64,000 nt of DNA from Denitratisoma sp. DHT3 (GCF_007833355.1 NZ_CP020914.1:296047-360046), one strand, 5' to 3'; numbered from the stretch's first letter, positions 1 to 9,591 are shown. Notes: generated by a model not told the origin, from the letters alone. Numbers and translations are program-made.

Positions 1-1
1 C

Positions 2-883
2 ATCGCCGAAAAGGAGGTGTCGCCCCGCGATGCCTATTGCGGCGCCATCGGCCTGGTGCGTCCCGGCGGCCATGCGGTGTTCAACGTCGGCATCCGTACC
101 GTGAGCCTGGAACGGGACCTGGCCCGCGGTGTGGCCCATTGCGGCATCGGCAGCGGTGTGACCTGGGATTCCGACCCCGCCGCCGAATACGCGGAATGGC
201 TGGTGAAGCGCCGCTTCCTGCTGCGGGCCAGCGCCGGGTTCGAATTGCTGGAGACCCTGCGCCTGGAGGACGGCTGCTACTGGCTCCTGGCGCGCCATCT
301 GGCGCGGCTGGCGGACAGTGCCCGGCATTTCGGCTTTGTCTGCGACGAGGCGCGCGTCCGGCAGGCCCTGGCGGATACGGCGGAGCGTCATGCCGCTGGC
401 GCCTGGCGGGTGCGCCTGCGCCTGGACCGTCGGGGCGCGCCGACGCTGGAGCGCTTTCCGTTGGAGGCGGCACCCGCCGCCGCAGTCGTCGATGTCGCGC
501 TGGCCACCGGCCGCGTCGACAGCACTGACGAATTCCTGTGTCACAAGACCACCGAGCGTGCCTTGTATGCGCCGCACGCGCCGTTGCCGGACCGGTTCGA
601 TACGCTAATGTGGAATGAGCGCGGCGAGCTCACCGAGTTCACCCGCGGCAATGTGGTCGTGGAACTGGATGGCCGCCGCCTGACGCCGGCTTTGGCATGC
701 GGCCTCCTGCCCGGCGTGCTGCGGGCGGAACTGCTGGCGCGCGGCGAGATCGCCGAAGCCGTGATCCGGTGCGAGGATCTGCCCCGCGCCACGGGCCTCT
801 GGTTCATCAACAGCGTGCGCGGCATGTTGCCGGCGCGGCTGGTTCAAGCCGCGGAGCAAACGACTGACGGAGATGCGCCATGA
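2..883 (+). CDS. pabBC: Aminodeoxychorismate synthase component I / 4-amino-4-deoxychorismate lyase fusion (5' truncated)
   Basis: The frame is open from the left window edge, so the gene starts upstream. The first ~75 residues are the end of a chorismate-binding domain (YCGAIG, FNVGIRT, and GIGSGVTWDSDP, which is typical of PabB/TrpE C-termini). The remainder is a class IV PLP-dependent aminotransferase fold typical of PabC: HKTTE carries the probable PLP lysine and GELTEFTRGN and GLLPGVLR are family blocks. The fusion would make p-aminobenzoate from aminodeoxychorismate for folate synthesis. A GTG at 17 could be mistaken for a start but lies inside the chorismate-binding motif region. The stop overlaps the next start (ATGA). 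Confidence 0.9.
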   Translation: MAEKEVSPRDAYCGAIGLVRPGGHAVFNVGIRTVSLERDLARGVAHCGIGSGVTWDSDPAAEYAEWLVKRRFLLRASAGFELLETLRLEDGCYWLLARHLARLADSARHFGFVCDEARVRQALADTAERHAAGAWRVRLRLDRRGAPTLERFPLEAAPAAAVVDVALATGRVDSTDEFLCHKTTERALYAPHAPLPDRFDTLMWNERGELTEFTRGNVVVELDGRRLTPALACGLLPGVLRAELLARGEIAEAVIRCEDLPRATGLWFINSVRGMLPARLVQAAEQTTDGDAP

Positions 884-1248
884 AACGATTTGATCGCCTG
901 ACTCTTCTTCTGGCAACAGGGCTGGCGCTGACCGTCGCCAGCGGCTTGCTGTCGGCCGCCGAAGTGGAGGTCGGCATCGTCGACTCCCGCTTCGATCCGC
1001 CATCGGTACGGGTCGTCGCGGGTGACACGGTGCGCTGGCTCAACAAGGAAAAGCGCAACAACCATTCGGTGCTGTTCCACGGCGAGAACCTGGAGTCGGA
1101 ACGCATGTTCCCCGGCGAGTCCTGGAGCCGACGCTTCGATGCGCCCGGCACCTATCCCTATAGCTGCGGCCCCCATCCGGAAATGCACGGCGAGGTGGTG
1201 GTGGTGCCCGTGGCGGCGGGCTCAGAGCAGGTCAAGCCCGCCCAGTAG
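880..1248 (+). CDS. Exported cupredoxin (plastocyanin/amicyanin-like)
   Basis: A 122-residue protein with an N-terminal signal peptide (KR then a hydrophobic stretch, cleavage near AALSA/AE around residue 27). The mature part is one cupredoxin domain. The type 1 copper ligands are visible: the His of NNHSV, then Cys, His and Met of YSCGPHPEMHG. It would act as a periplasmic electron carrier. The start codon overlaps the pabBC stop by 4 bases, so the two are co-translated although their roles are unrelated. The last 27 bases overlap the 3' end of the converging chromate transporter gene. Confidence 0.88.
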   Translation: MKRFDRLTLLLATGLALTVASGLLSAAEVEVGIVDSRFDPPSVRVVAGDTVRWLNKEKRNNHSVLFHGENLESERMFPGESWSRRFDAPGTYPYSCGPHPEMHGEVVVVPVAAGSEQVKPAQ

Positions 1249-1749
1249 GCCGCCCAGCGCCAACAGCCAGAGCGGATTGAGCCGGGTGCGGTAGGCCAGC
1301 ACCATGGTGCCGGCGCTGAGCGCCCAGGCCGCCGGGCCGTGTCCGGCGGTTCGGGCCAGGAGCCAGGCGGTGGAGGCCACCAGACCGACGGTCACCGGCA
1401 GCAGACCGTTCTGGATGCGGGCACGCCAGGGGCTGGCTCGGAAACGCTGCCAGAGCCGGGCCACGACATAGGCGAGGATGCTGCTGGGCAGGCAGAAGGC
1501 GAAGGTGGCGAGCAGGGCGCCGGGCAGGCCGGCCACATGCCAGCCGATCAGGGTCACGATCAGCAGGTTGGGGCCGGGGGCGCCCTGGGCGATGGCGAAC
1601 AGATCGTTGAATTCCCGCGCGCTCATCAAGTGGCCTTGTTCCACCACGATGCGGTGCATTTCCGGCATCACCGCGCTGGCGCCGCCGAAGGTGATCAGGG
1701 ACAGGGCCGCCAGTTGCAGCGCCAAGCCGAACAGGAGGTCGGGTTTCAC
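1222..1749 (-). CDS. chrA: Chromate transporter, second half-protein (CHR domain)
   Basis: A 175-residue hydrophobic protein with one CHR domain: an FGGASAVMPEM block near the N-terminus, APGPNLLIVTLIG (the PGPN motif of chromate ion transporters) and several membrane helices. The start is GTG at 1749, overlapping the upstream half-gene's stop as GTGA, which implies translational coupling. Full-length ChrA has two tandem CHR domains; here they are separate genes, a known short-chain (SCHR) pair arrangement in which both proteins are needed. Function as CrO4 efflux is inferred from the family. Confidence 0.85.
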   Translation of the reverse strand: MKPDLLFGLALQLAALSLITFGGASAVMPEMHRIVVEQGHLMSAREFNDLFAIAQGAPGPNLLIVTLIGWHVAGLPGALLATFAFCLPSSILAYVVARLWQRFRASPWRARIQNGLLPVTVGLVASTAWLLARTAGHGPAAWALSAGTMVLAYRTRLNPLWLLALGGLLGGLDLL

Positions 1750-2297
1750 TGGGGCCGCAGCGCCAGGATCGACAGCGGTGCCAGCGCCAGCATCACCGGC
1801 GCCAGCGGCAGGCGCAGCAGGCCCACGGCGAGGAAGGTGGCAACGAGGAACAGCAGGCCCATGCGGGCGCCGCGGCGTCCGAGCGGGCGCGCCATTTTCA
1901 GCGCCATGTCGGCGAGCAGTCCGGCGGCCGCGGCGGCGATGCCGTTGAGGATGCGCCCCATCGTTTCCAACTGGCCGTAGTGGTCGTAGCCGATGCCCAG
2001 CAGGATCACGATGGTCATCGGCGCCGCCAGCAGGCCCAGCAGGGCGGCGCCGGCGCCGGGAATGCCTTGGTAACGGCTGCCCACCAGGATGGCGAGATTG
2101 CCGATGTTGGGGCCGGGAAGGAATTGGCACAGGGCCAGCAGGTTGGCGAATTCCGCCGGCTCCAGCCAGCGGCGCTTGTCCACCAGTTCCCGTCGCACCC
2201 AGGGCAGGGCGCCGCCGAAGGCGCGCAGCGAGATGGCCTGGAAGGCCAGGAACAACTGCGCCAATCCCGGAGCGGGCGCGCCCGACGGCAGGCTCAT
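1746..2297 (-). CDS. chrA: Chromate transporter, first half-protein (CHR domain)
   Basis: A 183-residue membrane protein with the first CHR domain: FGGALPWVRRELV near residue 28 and CQFLPGPNIGNLAI near residue 57. It pairs with the following half-gene (GTGA overlap). Its ATG overlaps the stop of the upstream Lon-like protease gene (ATGA), so all three genes form one tightly coupled minus-strand operon. The PGPN motifs in both halves argue against a decayed gene and for a functional split transporter. Confidence 0.86.
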   Translation of the reverse strand: MSLPSGAPAPGLAQLFLAFQAISLRAFGGALPWVRRELVDKRRWLEPAEFANLLALCQFLPGPNIGNLAILVGSRYQGIPGAGAALLGLLAAPMTIVILLGIGYDHYGQLETMGRILNGIAAAAAGLLADMALKMARPLGRRGARMGLLFLVATFLAVGLLRLPLAPVMLALAPLSILALRPQ

Positions 2298-4783
2298 TTG
2301 TGGCGCCGGCGGCGGCGCCGCCGACCCGGCGCGCCGAACTCCTGGCGCAATGCCGACAGTTCCAGGAGTTGGGCCGCCACCGCGTGGTTGATGCTGCCAA
2401 CCGGCACGTTGCCGTGGGCGTCGGGCGCGCCTGCGGGAATGCCGGTGAGCAGCTCGATCGCCTGATCCGCCTCGCTCACCGCATGGATATGGAAGCGCCC
2501 GGCGGCGCAGGCCTCGACCACGTCCTCGCGCAGCATCAGGTGCTTGACGTTGGCCTGGGGAATCAGCACGCCCTGCTCGCCGCTGAGGCCGCGGGCGGCG
2601 CAGAGGTCGAAGAAGCCTTCGATCTTTTCATTGACGCCGCCGATCGCCTGTACCTGGCCGTATTGATTCACCGAGCCGGTCATTGCCAGCGACTGGCGGA
2701 TCGGCGCTCCCGCCAGCGCCGAAAGCAGGGCGCAAAGCTCGGCCAGGGAGGCCGAGTCGCCCTCCACCGGACCGTAGGATTGTTCGAAGACGATGCTGGC
2801 CGAGAGCGACAGCGGCAGTTCGCGGGCGAAGCGCGAGGCGAGGAAGGAGGAAAGGATCATCACGCCCTTGGAGTGGATCGCCCCGCCCAGTTCCGATTCC
2901 CGCTCGATGTCCAGCACGTCGCCCTCGCCCAGCCGCACCGTCGCGCTGATGCGTACCGGATGGCCGAAGGCCGCCTCGCCCAGCTCGCCTACGGCCAGGC
3001 CATTGACCTGGCCCACCCGGCCGCCGGCGGTGTCGATCAGCAAGATGTCCCGCTCCATCGCATCCAGGATACGTCCGGGAATGCGGTCGTTGCGGCGCCG
3101 CTGCGCCGCCAGCGCCGCCACCACGTCGGCGCGCTCGATCCGTTCGTGTCCCGCGCGTTCCGCCTGCTGGTCGGCCTCCTGCAACAGATCGGCGACGTGG
3201 CGGCTGGCGGTGGACAGCCGTTCCGCGTCCTCGGCCAGGCGCGCGGCATGCTCGATCACTCGCGCCACGGCCTCGCGCCGCAGCGGGCGCGTCCCGCTCT
3301 GGCGCGCCAGAGTGGCCACCAGCCGGGCGTAGAGCCGGGTCTGCTCGGGACTGCGCTCGACGCTGTCGTCGAAGTCGGCCGCCACCTTGAACAGGAACTG
3401 GAATTCCGGGTCGTATTCCCGCAGCAGGTAGTAGAGCATCCGTTCGCCGAACAGCACCACCTTCAGTTCCAGGGGCATCGGCTCCGGCTCCAGCGACTGG
3501 GTGCCGGCCAGGCCGAACACCTGGCCCAGGGATTCGATGCGCACCTGGCCCGATTTCAGCGCCCGCTTCAGCCCCTCCCAGGCATAGGGCTGCTCCAGCA
3601 CCTTTTCCGCGTCCAGCAGCAGGTAGCCGCCGTTGGCCCGGTGCAGGGCGCCGGCGCGGATCATGGTGAAATTGGTGACCAGGGTGCCGAGGTGGGCGAT
3701 CTGGTCCACCCGCCCGACCAGATTGGGATAGGTGGGGTGGTCCTCGCAGATCAGCGGCACGCCGGTCCTGGCGTCCTGGTCTACCACCAGATTCACCAGA
3801 TAGCGCTGGGCCGTGATGCGTCCGCTCAGTTCCGTGGTGCCGGACTCGGCCTCGCCCTTCGATTCATCCTTCAGTTCGCTGCCCACTTCCATGACGTCGG
3901 CCATGGCTTCGTCGAGAAACGCCAGCACGTCGGGCAGGTCGGCGTAGCCGGCCTTGATGTCGTCGATCAGATGGCCCACCGCCAGGCTCATCGTCTCCCG
4001 CGAGAGCTGTTTGATCCGGGTCTGGGTTTCCCGCCGCCAGCGCGGGAACAGCCGCATCAACTGCTGCAGTTCCTCGCCGAAGCGGGCGATCAGGGTGCCG
4101 AAGCGCTCCCGCTCCGAGTCGGGCAGCTTGGCGAAATCCTCGGGCCCGAGGGCCTCGTTGCCCTTGATCGGGGCAAAGATGAAGCCATGCGGGGTGCGCA
4201 GGAGCGCCAGCCCCTCGTCTCCCGCCCGCTGGCCGAGCTGGCGCAGGGCGGTCTCCTCGCGCTGCTTCAGTTCCTCCTGCAAGGCTTCCATGCTGCTGCG
4301 GAAATCCTCGCTGTCGAAGGCGGCGGCAAGCGCGGTGGGCAACTCGCTGGCGAATTCCTGCATGTCCCGTCGCAGCCTGGCGCCGCGTCCGGTGGGCAGG
4401 CGCAGCAGGCGGGGCTTTTCCGGAGTGTCGAAATTGTTCACATAGCACCAGTCCGGCGGCGCCTCGCGATCCTGCGTGCCGCTCTTGATCAGGCGTTTCA
4501 CCAGGGCGTGGCGGCCGCTGCCCGGCTTGCCCAGCACGAACATGTTGTAGCCCGGGCGCCGCATGGCGATGCCCATTTCCATGGCTTCGGTGGCCCGTGC
4601 CTGACCCAGCGATTCGACATCGTCCCGCAATTGGTCGGTGGCCTCGAAATCGAGCAGGGCCGGGTCGCAGCGACGGTACAGCTGATCCGGGGCCAGGGCG
4701 GGGACGGACAGATGAAGCGGGGGCGTTGGCTCGGTCGGAGGGCTCATAGCGGGCGGGGGGCCTGGCAATTCGGGGTTCTTCAT
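2294..4783 (-). CDS. Lon-related ATP-dependent protease (AAA_32 / LonC-type)
   Basis: About 829 residues from the ATG at 4783 (MKNPELPG); a TTG at 4840 is possible but less likely. The N-terminal half has a Walker A loop (GKPGSGRH) in an AAA module interrupted by a long helical insertion, as in YcbZ-like proteases. The C-terminal third is a Lon protease domain with the catalytic Ser in VEGDSASLAELCALL and the Lys in GGVNEKIEGFFDLC. It would degrade unfolded or specific cytoplasmic proteins. Its stop is fused to the chromate transporter start (ATGA). The upstream intergenic space is shared with the divergent hemerythrin gene. Confidence 0.88.
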   Translation of the reverse strand: MKNPELPGPPPAMSPPTEPTPPLHLSVPALAPDQLYRRCDPALLDFEATDQLRDDVESLGQARATEAMEMGIAMRRPGYNMFVLGKPGSGRHALVKRLIKSGTQDREAPPDWCYVNNFDTPEKPRLLRLPTGRGARLRRDMQEFASELPTALAAAFDSEDFRSSMEALQEELKQREETALRQLGQRAGDEGLALLRTPHGFIFAPIKGNEALGPEDFAKLPDSERERFGTLIARFGEELQQLMRLFPRWRRETQTRIKQLSRETMSLAVGHLIDDIKAGYADLPDVLAFLDEAMADVMEVGSELKDESKGEAESGTTELSGRITAQRYLVNLVVDQDARTGVPLICEDHPTYPNLVGRVDQIAHLGTLVTNFTMIRAGALHRANGGYLLLDAEKVLEQPYAWEGLKRALKSGQVRIESLGQVFGLAGTQSLEPEPMPLELKVVLFGERMLYYLLREYDPEFQFLFKVAADFDDSVERSPEQTRLYARLVATLARQSGTRPLRREAVARVIEHAARLAEDAERLSTASRHVADLLQEADQQAERAGHERIERADVVAALAAQRRRNDRIPGRILDAMERDILLIDTAGGRVGQVNGLAVGELGEAAFGHPVRISATVRLGEGDVLDIERESELGGAIHSKGVMILSSFLASRFARELPLSLSASIVFEQSYGPVEGDSASLAELCALLSALAGAPIRQSLAMTGSVNQYGQVQAIGGVNEKIEGFFDLCAARGLSGEQGVLIPQANVKHLMLREDVVEACAAGRFHIHAVSEADQAIELLTGIPAGAPDAHGNVPVGSINHAVAAQLLELSALRQEFGAPGRRRRRRRHK

Positions 4784-4868
4784 TCTAGCGCCAGGATTTT
4801 TGCGAATCGTGAGGGGGTTGTATTCTTGGAAGCCGCTCAAACAAGATGTTCACGACAGGAAACACGAT

Positions 4869-5276
4869 ATGCGTCTGATTTGGAATGAAGCCCTTCGCAC
4901 GGGTATGGAGGAAGTCGATCAGCAGCATCGGCAACTGATCGACATCATCAACGCGTTGGATTTCGCATGGGAGAACGATCAGTCGCCCGAGGAATTCGAT
5001 CGGGGGGTTTCCCGGCTATCCGAATATGTCGTGTTTCACTTCGGTACCGAAGAAGCGCTCATGCTCACCCGGGGTGGCGATAGCCCTTATGTGGAGCGCC
5101 ATCTCGGGGAGCACCGGCAATTCATCGAACACCTGGAAACATTCAAGCGTCTTCCGGAAGAAAGCCGCTGGCAGGGGGTCGCGTCCCTGGTGGATTACCT
5201 GAAAATCTGGCTCCTGGCCCATGTGATGGGTACCGACAAGCAGCTTGTCAGTATGGAGGGAAATGACGGGAAGTGA
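4869..5276 (+). CDS. Bacteriohemerythrin
   Basis: A 135-residue four-helix non-haem di-iron O2-binding protein. All expected ligands are present: H20, H57, E61, H78, H82, H118 and D123. The ATG at 4869 has an AGGAAA ribosome site just upstream, so longer upstream frames are not needed. It is divergent from the Lon-like protease gene and converges on a cytochrome b561 gene. Proposed roles for single-domain bacteriohemerythrins are oxygen sensing or delivery; no partner is evident here. Confidence 0.92.
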   Translation: MRLIWNEALRTGMEEVDQQHRQLIDIINALDFAWENDQSPEEFDRGVSRLSEYVVFHFGTEEALMLTRGGDSPYVERHLGEHRQFIEHLETFKRLPEESRWQGVASLVDYLKIWLLAHVMGTDKQLVSMEGNDGK

Positions 5277-5287
5277 AGTGCGATGGA

Positions 5288-5821
5288 CTATTCATCGGCG
5301 CGCCCCATCATCGAATGCAGGACCTTGTCCTTCAGTGCCACGGCATGAAAGATCGCCGCTGCGACGTGGAGGGCGACCAAGGCGATCAGACCATTGGCCA
5401 GGCCCTCATGCAGTTCCTTGAACGCCTTGGCCGTGTCCTTGCTCACGGGCAGCGGCGGTATATCCACCAAACCGAGCAGATCGATGGGCAGCCCTTTCCC
5501 CGATACCGCGATATAGCCACACACGGGTAGCAATATCATCAGCAGATAGAGGCCGAGGTGGCCTGCCTTGGCCAGCAAAGCCACGGCCGCCGCCATTGGA
5601 TGAACGGGCGCTTTGACGAAAGCGCGCGTCAGCAACCGAGGCAAGGTCAGCAGGCCGATTGTCCCACCCAACAGAAAGTGGAATTGCATCAGCCGCGCGC
5701 GCAGGGGATCCGCTTTATCGAACGCCTCATGGCTCCATACAGCCCCGATGCACAGAACCATGAGCAGAACGGTCAACCAATGTTGAGCCCTGATGAGGGG
5801 AGGCCAGTTGTTGTTTCGCAT
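5288..5821 (-). CDS. Cytochrome b561 family protein
   Basis: A 177-residue integral membrane protein with four hydrophobic helices and conserved histidines suited to two b-type haems (AQHWLT near residue 14, FHFLLGG near 47, ELHEGLANG and ALHVAAAIFHA near the C-terminus). It resembles the YodB/CybB family of di-haem quinol-reactive cytochromes. Encoded alone on the minus strand, converging with hemerythrin 11 bases away. The electron partner cannot be told from context. Confidence 0.88.
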   Translation of the reverse strand: MRNNNWPPLIRAQHWLTVLLMVLCIGAVWSHEAFDKADPLRARLMQFHFLLGGTIGLLTLPRLLTRAFVKAPVHPMAAAVALLAKAGHLGLYLLMILLPVCGYIAVSGKGLPIDLLGLVDIPPLPVSKDTAKAFKELHEGLANGLIALVALHVAAAIFHAVALKDKVLHSMMGRADE

Positions 5822-6017
5822 CGCGTCATCCCAAACTGAAGTTGCTGTGAACTTTAGACGAATACCATTGATGGAATCTTAAAGTGAATACCCGGATATG
5901 GGTTGAAAAGTCGCAGGGCCGTCGCATGCATCCTCAGCACTTCATGGCCGGCATGCATGCCCTGCTTGGGTTGGATCGGGTCTCGACATCCGGGTGATGT
6001 CGGCGGATCAAGCCGCG

Positions 6018-8258
6018 TCAGTATTTGAGTTCGAGGCGCGCCGCCCAGGTGAGGTAGGTCTTGGTCACCGTCCTTGCCACTTGATCGATCGGGCCAAAGG
6101 TGGCCTGGTTCGCCGTTGCGTAATCGGCATGGAGAAGGTTGGAAGCCGACAGCCGTAGCTGCGTATTCGGATCGAAACGCCAAAGCGCGTAGAGATCGAA
6201 AACGCGTTTCAGACCCTGGCCGTAGATCTGGTTGTCGGTTTGCTGGACCGAGTAGGCCGGTGTCCAGTTCATGTTGCCGCCCAGGGTCAGGGGCAGGCTG
6301 CGCAGGCGATAGTCGGCACCGAGGTTTGCCGTGAAGGTCGGTTGCTGATCCAGTCGATTGTTCGGACCGACCACCCCGTCGACATGAGACCAGAACCGGC
6401 TGTAGTTGGCGCGCAGATCGATCGGTGGCGCCTCCGGATAAACCTCGGGCAGCCTCAGTTTGGCTTCCAGTTCGAGTCCCTGGGTCACGGCCTGACCGAA
6501 ATTCTGCGGAGAACTCAGCCACCGCTGTGACGGCGACCAGCCGACCGTCTGCAAGGACGTCACATTCCGGATCAGGTTTTCGATGTTCCGGCGGAAGCCG
6601 CCGATGCTGACCAGCCCGCCTTCGGAAAAATAATGCTCGTAGGCGAGGTCCAGTCCCCAGGCAAGTTCAGGCTTCAGGAAGGGATTGCCGGAGGTGTCGG
6701 GGCTCGTCGCGGTGTTCGTGCCCGATGCCGGGTAGCCGCTGGCAAGCCTAGGGCGCGGGACCAGGTTCGCCAGGGTCGGCGATTTGTAGCTTCGGGTCAG
6801 GCTCAGTCGTATCTGGTCCTTGCTCTCCTCGGTGAAGCGCCACACGCTGTGGAGGAGCGGGCTGGCGACGCTGCTGTCGTTTTCGATGGCGTTGTTCAGC
6901 CAGTCGCTCCGGGTATGGACGGATTCCCAGCGCAGCCCGGCGTAAGCCGACCACAGGGGCGTGACGTCCCAATCCCTCTGCCCGAAAAGGGCGTAGCGCC
7001 GGGTGCCGGCTTCCAGTGTCGTGCCGTATTGGGCCAGTTGGACCACGCCATCCTGCACGGTCGTGTCCGTTTCGTTGCGATGGCTCTGCTCGACTTCCCA
7101 GCCCAGGGAAAAACTTTGTCCCGGCTGCGTGGACTGCGTGTACTTGCCGGCATTGCTGAAACCGCTGTCGCGTATTCCGCTGTGGCTCAGGGTCGTATGG
7201 GCCGGAAGGCCGGCCGCATCGTATTCGTGCCGCGATGTCTGACTGCTGCTGTCCGCATAATTGCCGTTCAGGCGGATTTCGAGCCTGGCGTCGTTGTCGA
7301 GTTTGTGGCGCCAGGTACTCATGGCGCGAAACAGCGTACTGTCCGATTCGGTACGCCAATTGGCCGTACGGTAGATACCGTCGCCGATCGGTGTATCCCG
7401 CAGGGACGTGCCGAAAGTCGTGTTTCTCGAAGCCATCAGAAACGGCATGACGATCAGGCTGTCGCCGCCGGTCAGCTTCCAGTTCAGGCGGGTGCCGAGA
7501 TGCAGGTTGTCGGAGATCGCCTGGCTTTTGTCCTGCTGCGTCTGGAGCAGGGTCGGGGTCGATGTCAGCGCATTGCGTGCTTCGGTATGGGTTTGCGTCT
7601 CCGAAGTTTGATTTCGATGGGCGACGTTGGCATTGATGTTGTAGCTGAAGTCGTTCAGCGTGTCGCCCCGCTGGAACGAGAAGGATGGCTGGAGGTGGCC
7701 GTTTTCCCAGCCCAGGGCGAAACGTCCTTGGTTGTCGCGCCGGACATGGTTTTCTCGCAACACGATATTGATGATGCCGGCGATGGCTCGGGCGCTATGC
7801 TCGGCAACCGGCGCCCGCATGATTTCGATCTGCTCGATCTGCTCCGGCGCCAGGGAATCCATGGAAAAACCCCGTGGCGCCGGTTCGCCGTTGATCAGGA
7901 TCATGGTGTAGCCGTTACCCAGCCCCCGCATGCGGATGTCGCCTCCGCGCCCCGGTGTGCCGGACAAGGTGACGCCGGGCAGCCGCTTCAGAATGTCGCC
8001 GACGGAACTGTCTCCGTAGCGGTCCAATTCCTCTCGGCCATAGACGATTTTGGCCGCAGTCGAAAAGCGCCGCTTGTCCACATCCTTGATGGCTTTCGCC
8101 GTGATCAGGACGTCTTTCATGATGAGCACGGATTCTCCAGGGGCGCGGCGCGGACTCTGGGGGGCGGTGCCGTCGTCGGTTTCGGCGGCGATGGCTTCCA
8201 TGCCATGGAGCGATAGGACGGCGATCCAATGGCATGCAAGGGACAGGGCGCGTGACAA
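6018..8258 (-). CDS. TonB-dependent outer membrane receptor (FepA-like)
   Basis: A 746-residue protein. The TTG start at 8258 is supported by an AAAGG site 8 bases upstream and by a complete signal peptide that would be lost at the next ATG. After the signal peptide comes a plug domain (DILKRLPGVTLSG, GLGNGYTMILINGEP, and a PEQIEQIEIMRAP block) and a large beta-barrel ending in an aromatic residue (Tyr). It imports a ligand, probably an iron chelate, across the outer membrane using TonB. No Fur box or siderophore genes are adjacent, so the substrate is unknown. Confidence 0.88.
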   Translation of the reverse strand: MSRALSLACHWIAVLSLHGMEAIAAETDDGTAPQSPRRAPGESVLIMKDVLITAKAIKDVDKRRFSTAAKIVYGREELDRYGDSSVGDILKRLPGVTLSGTPGRGGDIRMRGLGNGYTMILINGEPAPRGFSMDSLAPEQIEQIEIMRAPVAEHSARAIAGIINIVLRENHVRRDNQGRFALGWENGHLQPSFSFQRGDTLNDFSYNINANVAHRNQTSETQTHTEARNALTSTPTLLQTQQDKSQAISDNLHLGTRLNWKLTGGDSLIVMPFLMASRNTTFGTSLRDTPIGDGIYRTANWRTESDSTLFRAMSTWRHKLDNDARLEIRLNGNYADSSSQTSRHEYDAAGLPAHTTLSHSGIRDSGFSNAGKYTQSTQPGQSFSLGWEVEQSHRNETDTTVQDGVVQLAQYGTTLEAGTRRYALFGQRDWDVTPLWSAYAGLRWESVHTRSDWLNNAIENDSSVASPLLHSVWRFTEESKDQIRLSLTRSYKSPTLANLVPRPRLASGYPASGTNTATSPDTSGNPFLKPELAWGLDLAYEHYFSEGGLVSIGGFRRNIENLIRNVTSLQTVGWSPSQRWLSSPQNFGQAVTQGLELEAKLRLPEVYPEAPPIDLRANYSRFWSHVDGVVGPNNRLDQQPTFTANLGADYRLRSLPLTLGGNMNWTPAYSVQQTDNQIYGQGLKRVFDLYALWRFDPNTQLRLSASNLLHADYATANQATFGPIDQVARTVTKTYLTWAARLELKY

Positions 8259-8568
8259 TTCGGTAACCTTTGTTCCGGCTGGCGGCGTAAGCGGCGCTGA
8301 GGTGTGCGGCGGGAGTTGATCCGGTGCGGTCGACCGGGCGAGAGCACCGGCCGCTGGCGTTTATAGCGTATTCCCTCCCGTGCCTCGGCATGCGATTGAG
8401 ACAAAATATTTTCGGGGTGGCCGCCGCCGTGCGCGGCAGGTAAATGCAACGGCGCTGCAATCGTGGGTGGTCAGTCCGTTGCCGATGAAATCATGGTTAG
8501 CGCATGTCGGTCCGCGCCGGTGGGAAGAAGACCGGAAAGGGCCAAGGACGGTACCGGCAGTTCCTGGG
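8259..8568. other. Intergenic region upstream of TonB receptor
   Basis: This 310-base gap separates two minus-strand genes. The receptor's ribosome site lies at its left end. A TATAAA hexamer reads on the minus strand at 8360-8365 and might be a -10 element, but I cannot place a convincing -35. No small gene with a ribosome site, no clear terminator and no iron box were found. Confidence 0.4.
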
Positions 8569-9366
8569 TTACTCCAGACCGATGTCCTTGAAGAAGTGCT
8601 TCATCTCCTCCCATGAGCGCCGGTCCGCCTCGGCGTTGTAAGCGGCGCCTTTCGAGTTGTCGTTGCCGGCGTCGGGATTGGTGAAGGAGTGGACCGCCTT
8701 CGAGTATTTCACCAGTTGCCAGTCGACATTGCCGGCACGCATCTCGTCTTCGAACGCCTTGACCTGCCCGGCCGGAACGAACGGATCGTCCGCGCCGTGC
8801 AGCACCAGCACCTGGGTCCGGATGTGCCTGGCATCGTCGGGAGTCGGGGTATCGAGGCCGCCGTGGAAACTGACGACGCCCTTGATGTTCGCGCCGGCGC
8901 GGGCCAGTTCAAGCACCGCCGTTCCGCCGAAGCAGTAGCCGATCGCTGCGATCCGCGTGGGATCCACGCCCTTTTGGCGCCGGAGCTCCTCCAGCGCGGC
9001 GTGGACGCGCGCACGGAAAAGGCCGCGGTCGTTCTTGTAGATGGCCGCCGTCGCCGCCGCATCCTTGGGATTGCCGGGGCGCACGCCCTTGCCGTAGATG
9101 TCTGCGGCGAATGCCACATAGCCCAGGTGTGCAAGCCGCTCGGCGCGGCCTTTCACATACGGTCCCAGACCGGTCCATTCGTGCACGATCAATACCCCAG
9201 GCCTCTTGGCGGGACCGTGCGTGTCGTAGGCCACGAATCCCTCGAGCACGGTATTTCCCTGCCGGTACTCCACCGCCTGTGTCACCACCTCCGCGCCGGC
9301 CTGCATCGAAAAGAAGCAAACCGTCGGAATGAGCCAGTAACGTACGAGATTGTGGATGGCGGTCAT
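8569..9366 (-). CDS. Exported dienelactone hydrolase family protein
   Basis: A 265-residue alpha/beta-hydrolase with an N-terminal signal peptide (cleavage near AGA/EV, residue 25). The nucleophile is C145 in GYCFGG, as in dienelactone hydrolases, with a HGADDPFVP acid loop and a histidine in AVHSFTNP completing the triad. The mature enzyme would act in the periplasm. The classical role is ring-cleavage lactone hydrolysis, but exported members of the family have unknown substrates, and nothing nearby fixes one. Confidence 0.87.
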   Translation of the reverse strand: MTAIHNLVRYWLIPTVCFFSMQAGAEVVTQAVEYRQGNTVLEGFVAYDTHGPAKRPGVLIVHEWTGLGPYVKGRAERLAHLGYVAFAADIYGKGVRPGNPKDAAATAAIYKNDRGLFRARVHAALEELRRQKGVDPTRIAAIGYCFGGTAVLELARAGANIKGVVSFHGGLDTPTPDDARHIRTQVLVLHGADDPFVPAGQVKAFEDEMRAGNVDWQLVKYSKAVHSFTNPDAGNDNSKGAAYNAEADRRSWEEMKHFFKDIGLE

Positions 9367-9591
9367 GTCCAGCTCCTTTCAATGCGCGTGATGCGCAGGT
9401 GTGTTGGGTTCGGACGAAATGAGGGTGGCCTTGAATGACAGAAGGCTGCCGCGCGGGGAGCTTGGAAAAGCCCCGAGGCGGCAGCCTCCTTCGAATGCCT
9501 GCAGGCTACGGTAGGCGCCCGAACTCAACTCGTTTCATGGTAGCCCACCATGGCAATCCGGCCAGAACACGGCCGGTATTCAAGCGTCGGT

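Noticed and set aside
1222..2297. Split chrA as a frameshifted pseudogene
   Set aside because: Both halves have intact motifs and a GTGA coupling overlap; paired short CHR proteins are an established arrangement.
2300..4888. An ~860-residue plus-strand frame opposite the Lon-like protease
   Set aside because: Antisense shadow; the protease has Walker A and Ser-Lys dyad on the other strand.
5985..6001. GACATC/GATGTC hairpin downstream of the first TonB receptor gene as its terminator
   Set aside because: Only 6 pairs and no T-run on the relevant strand.
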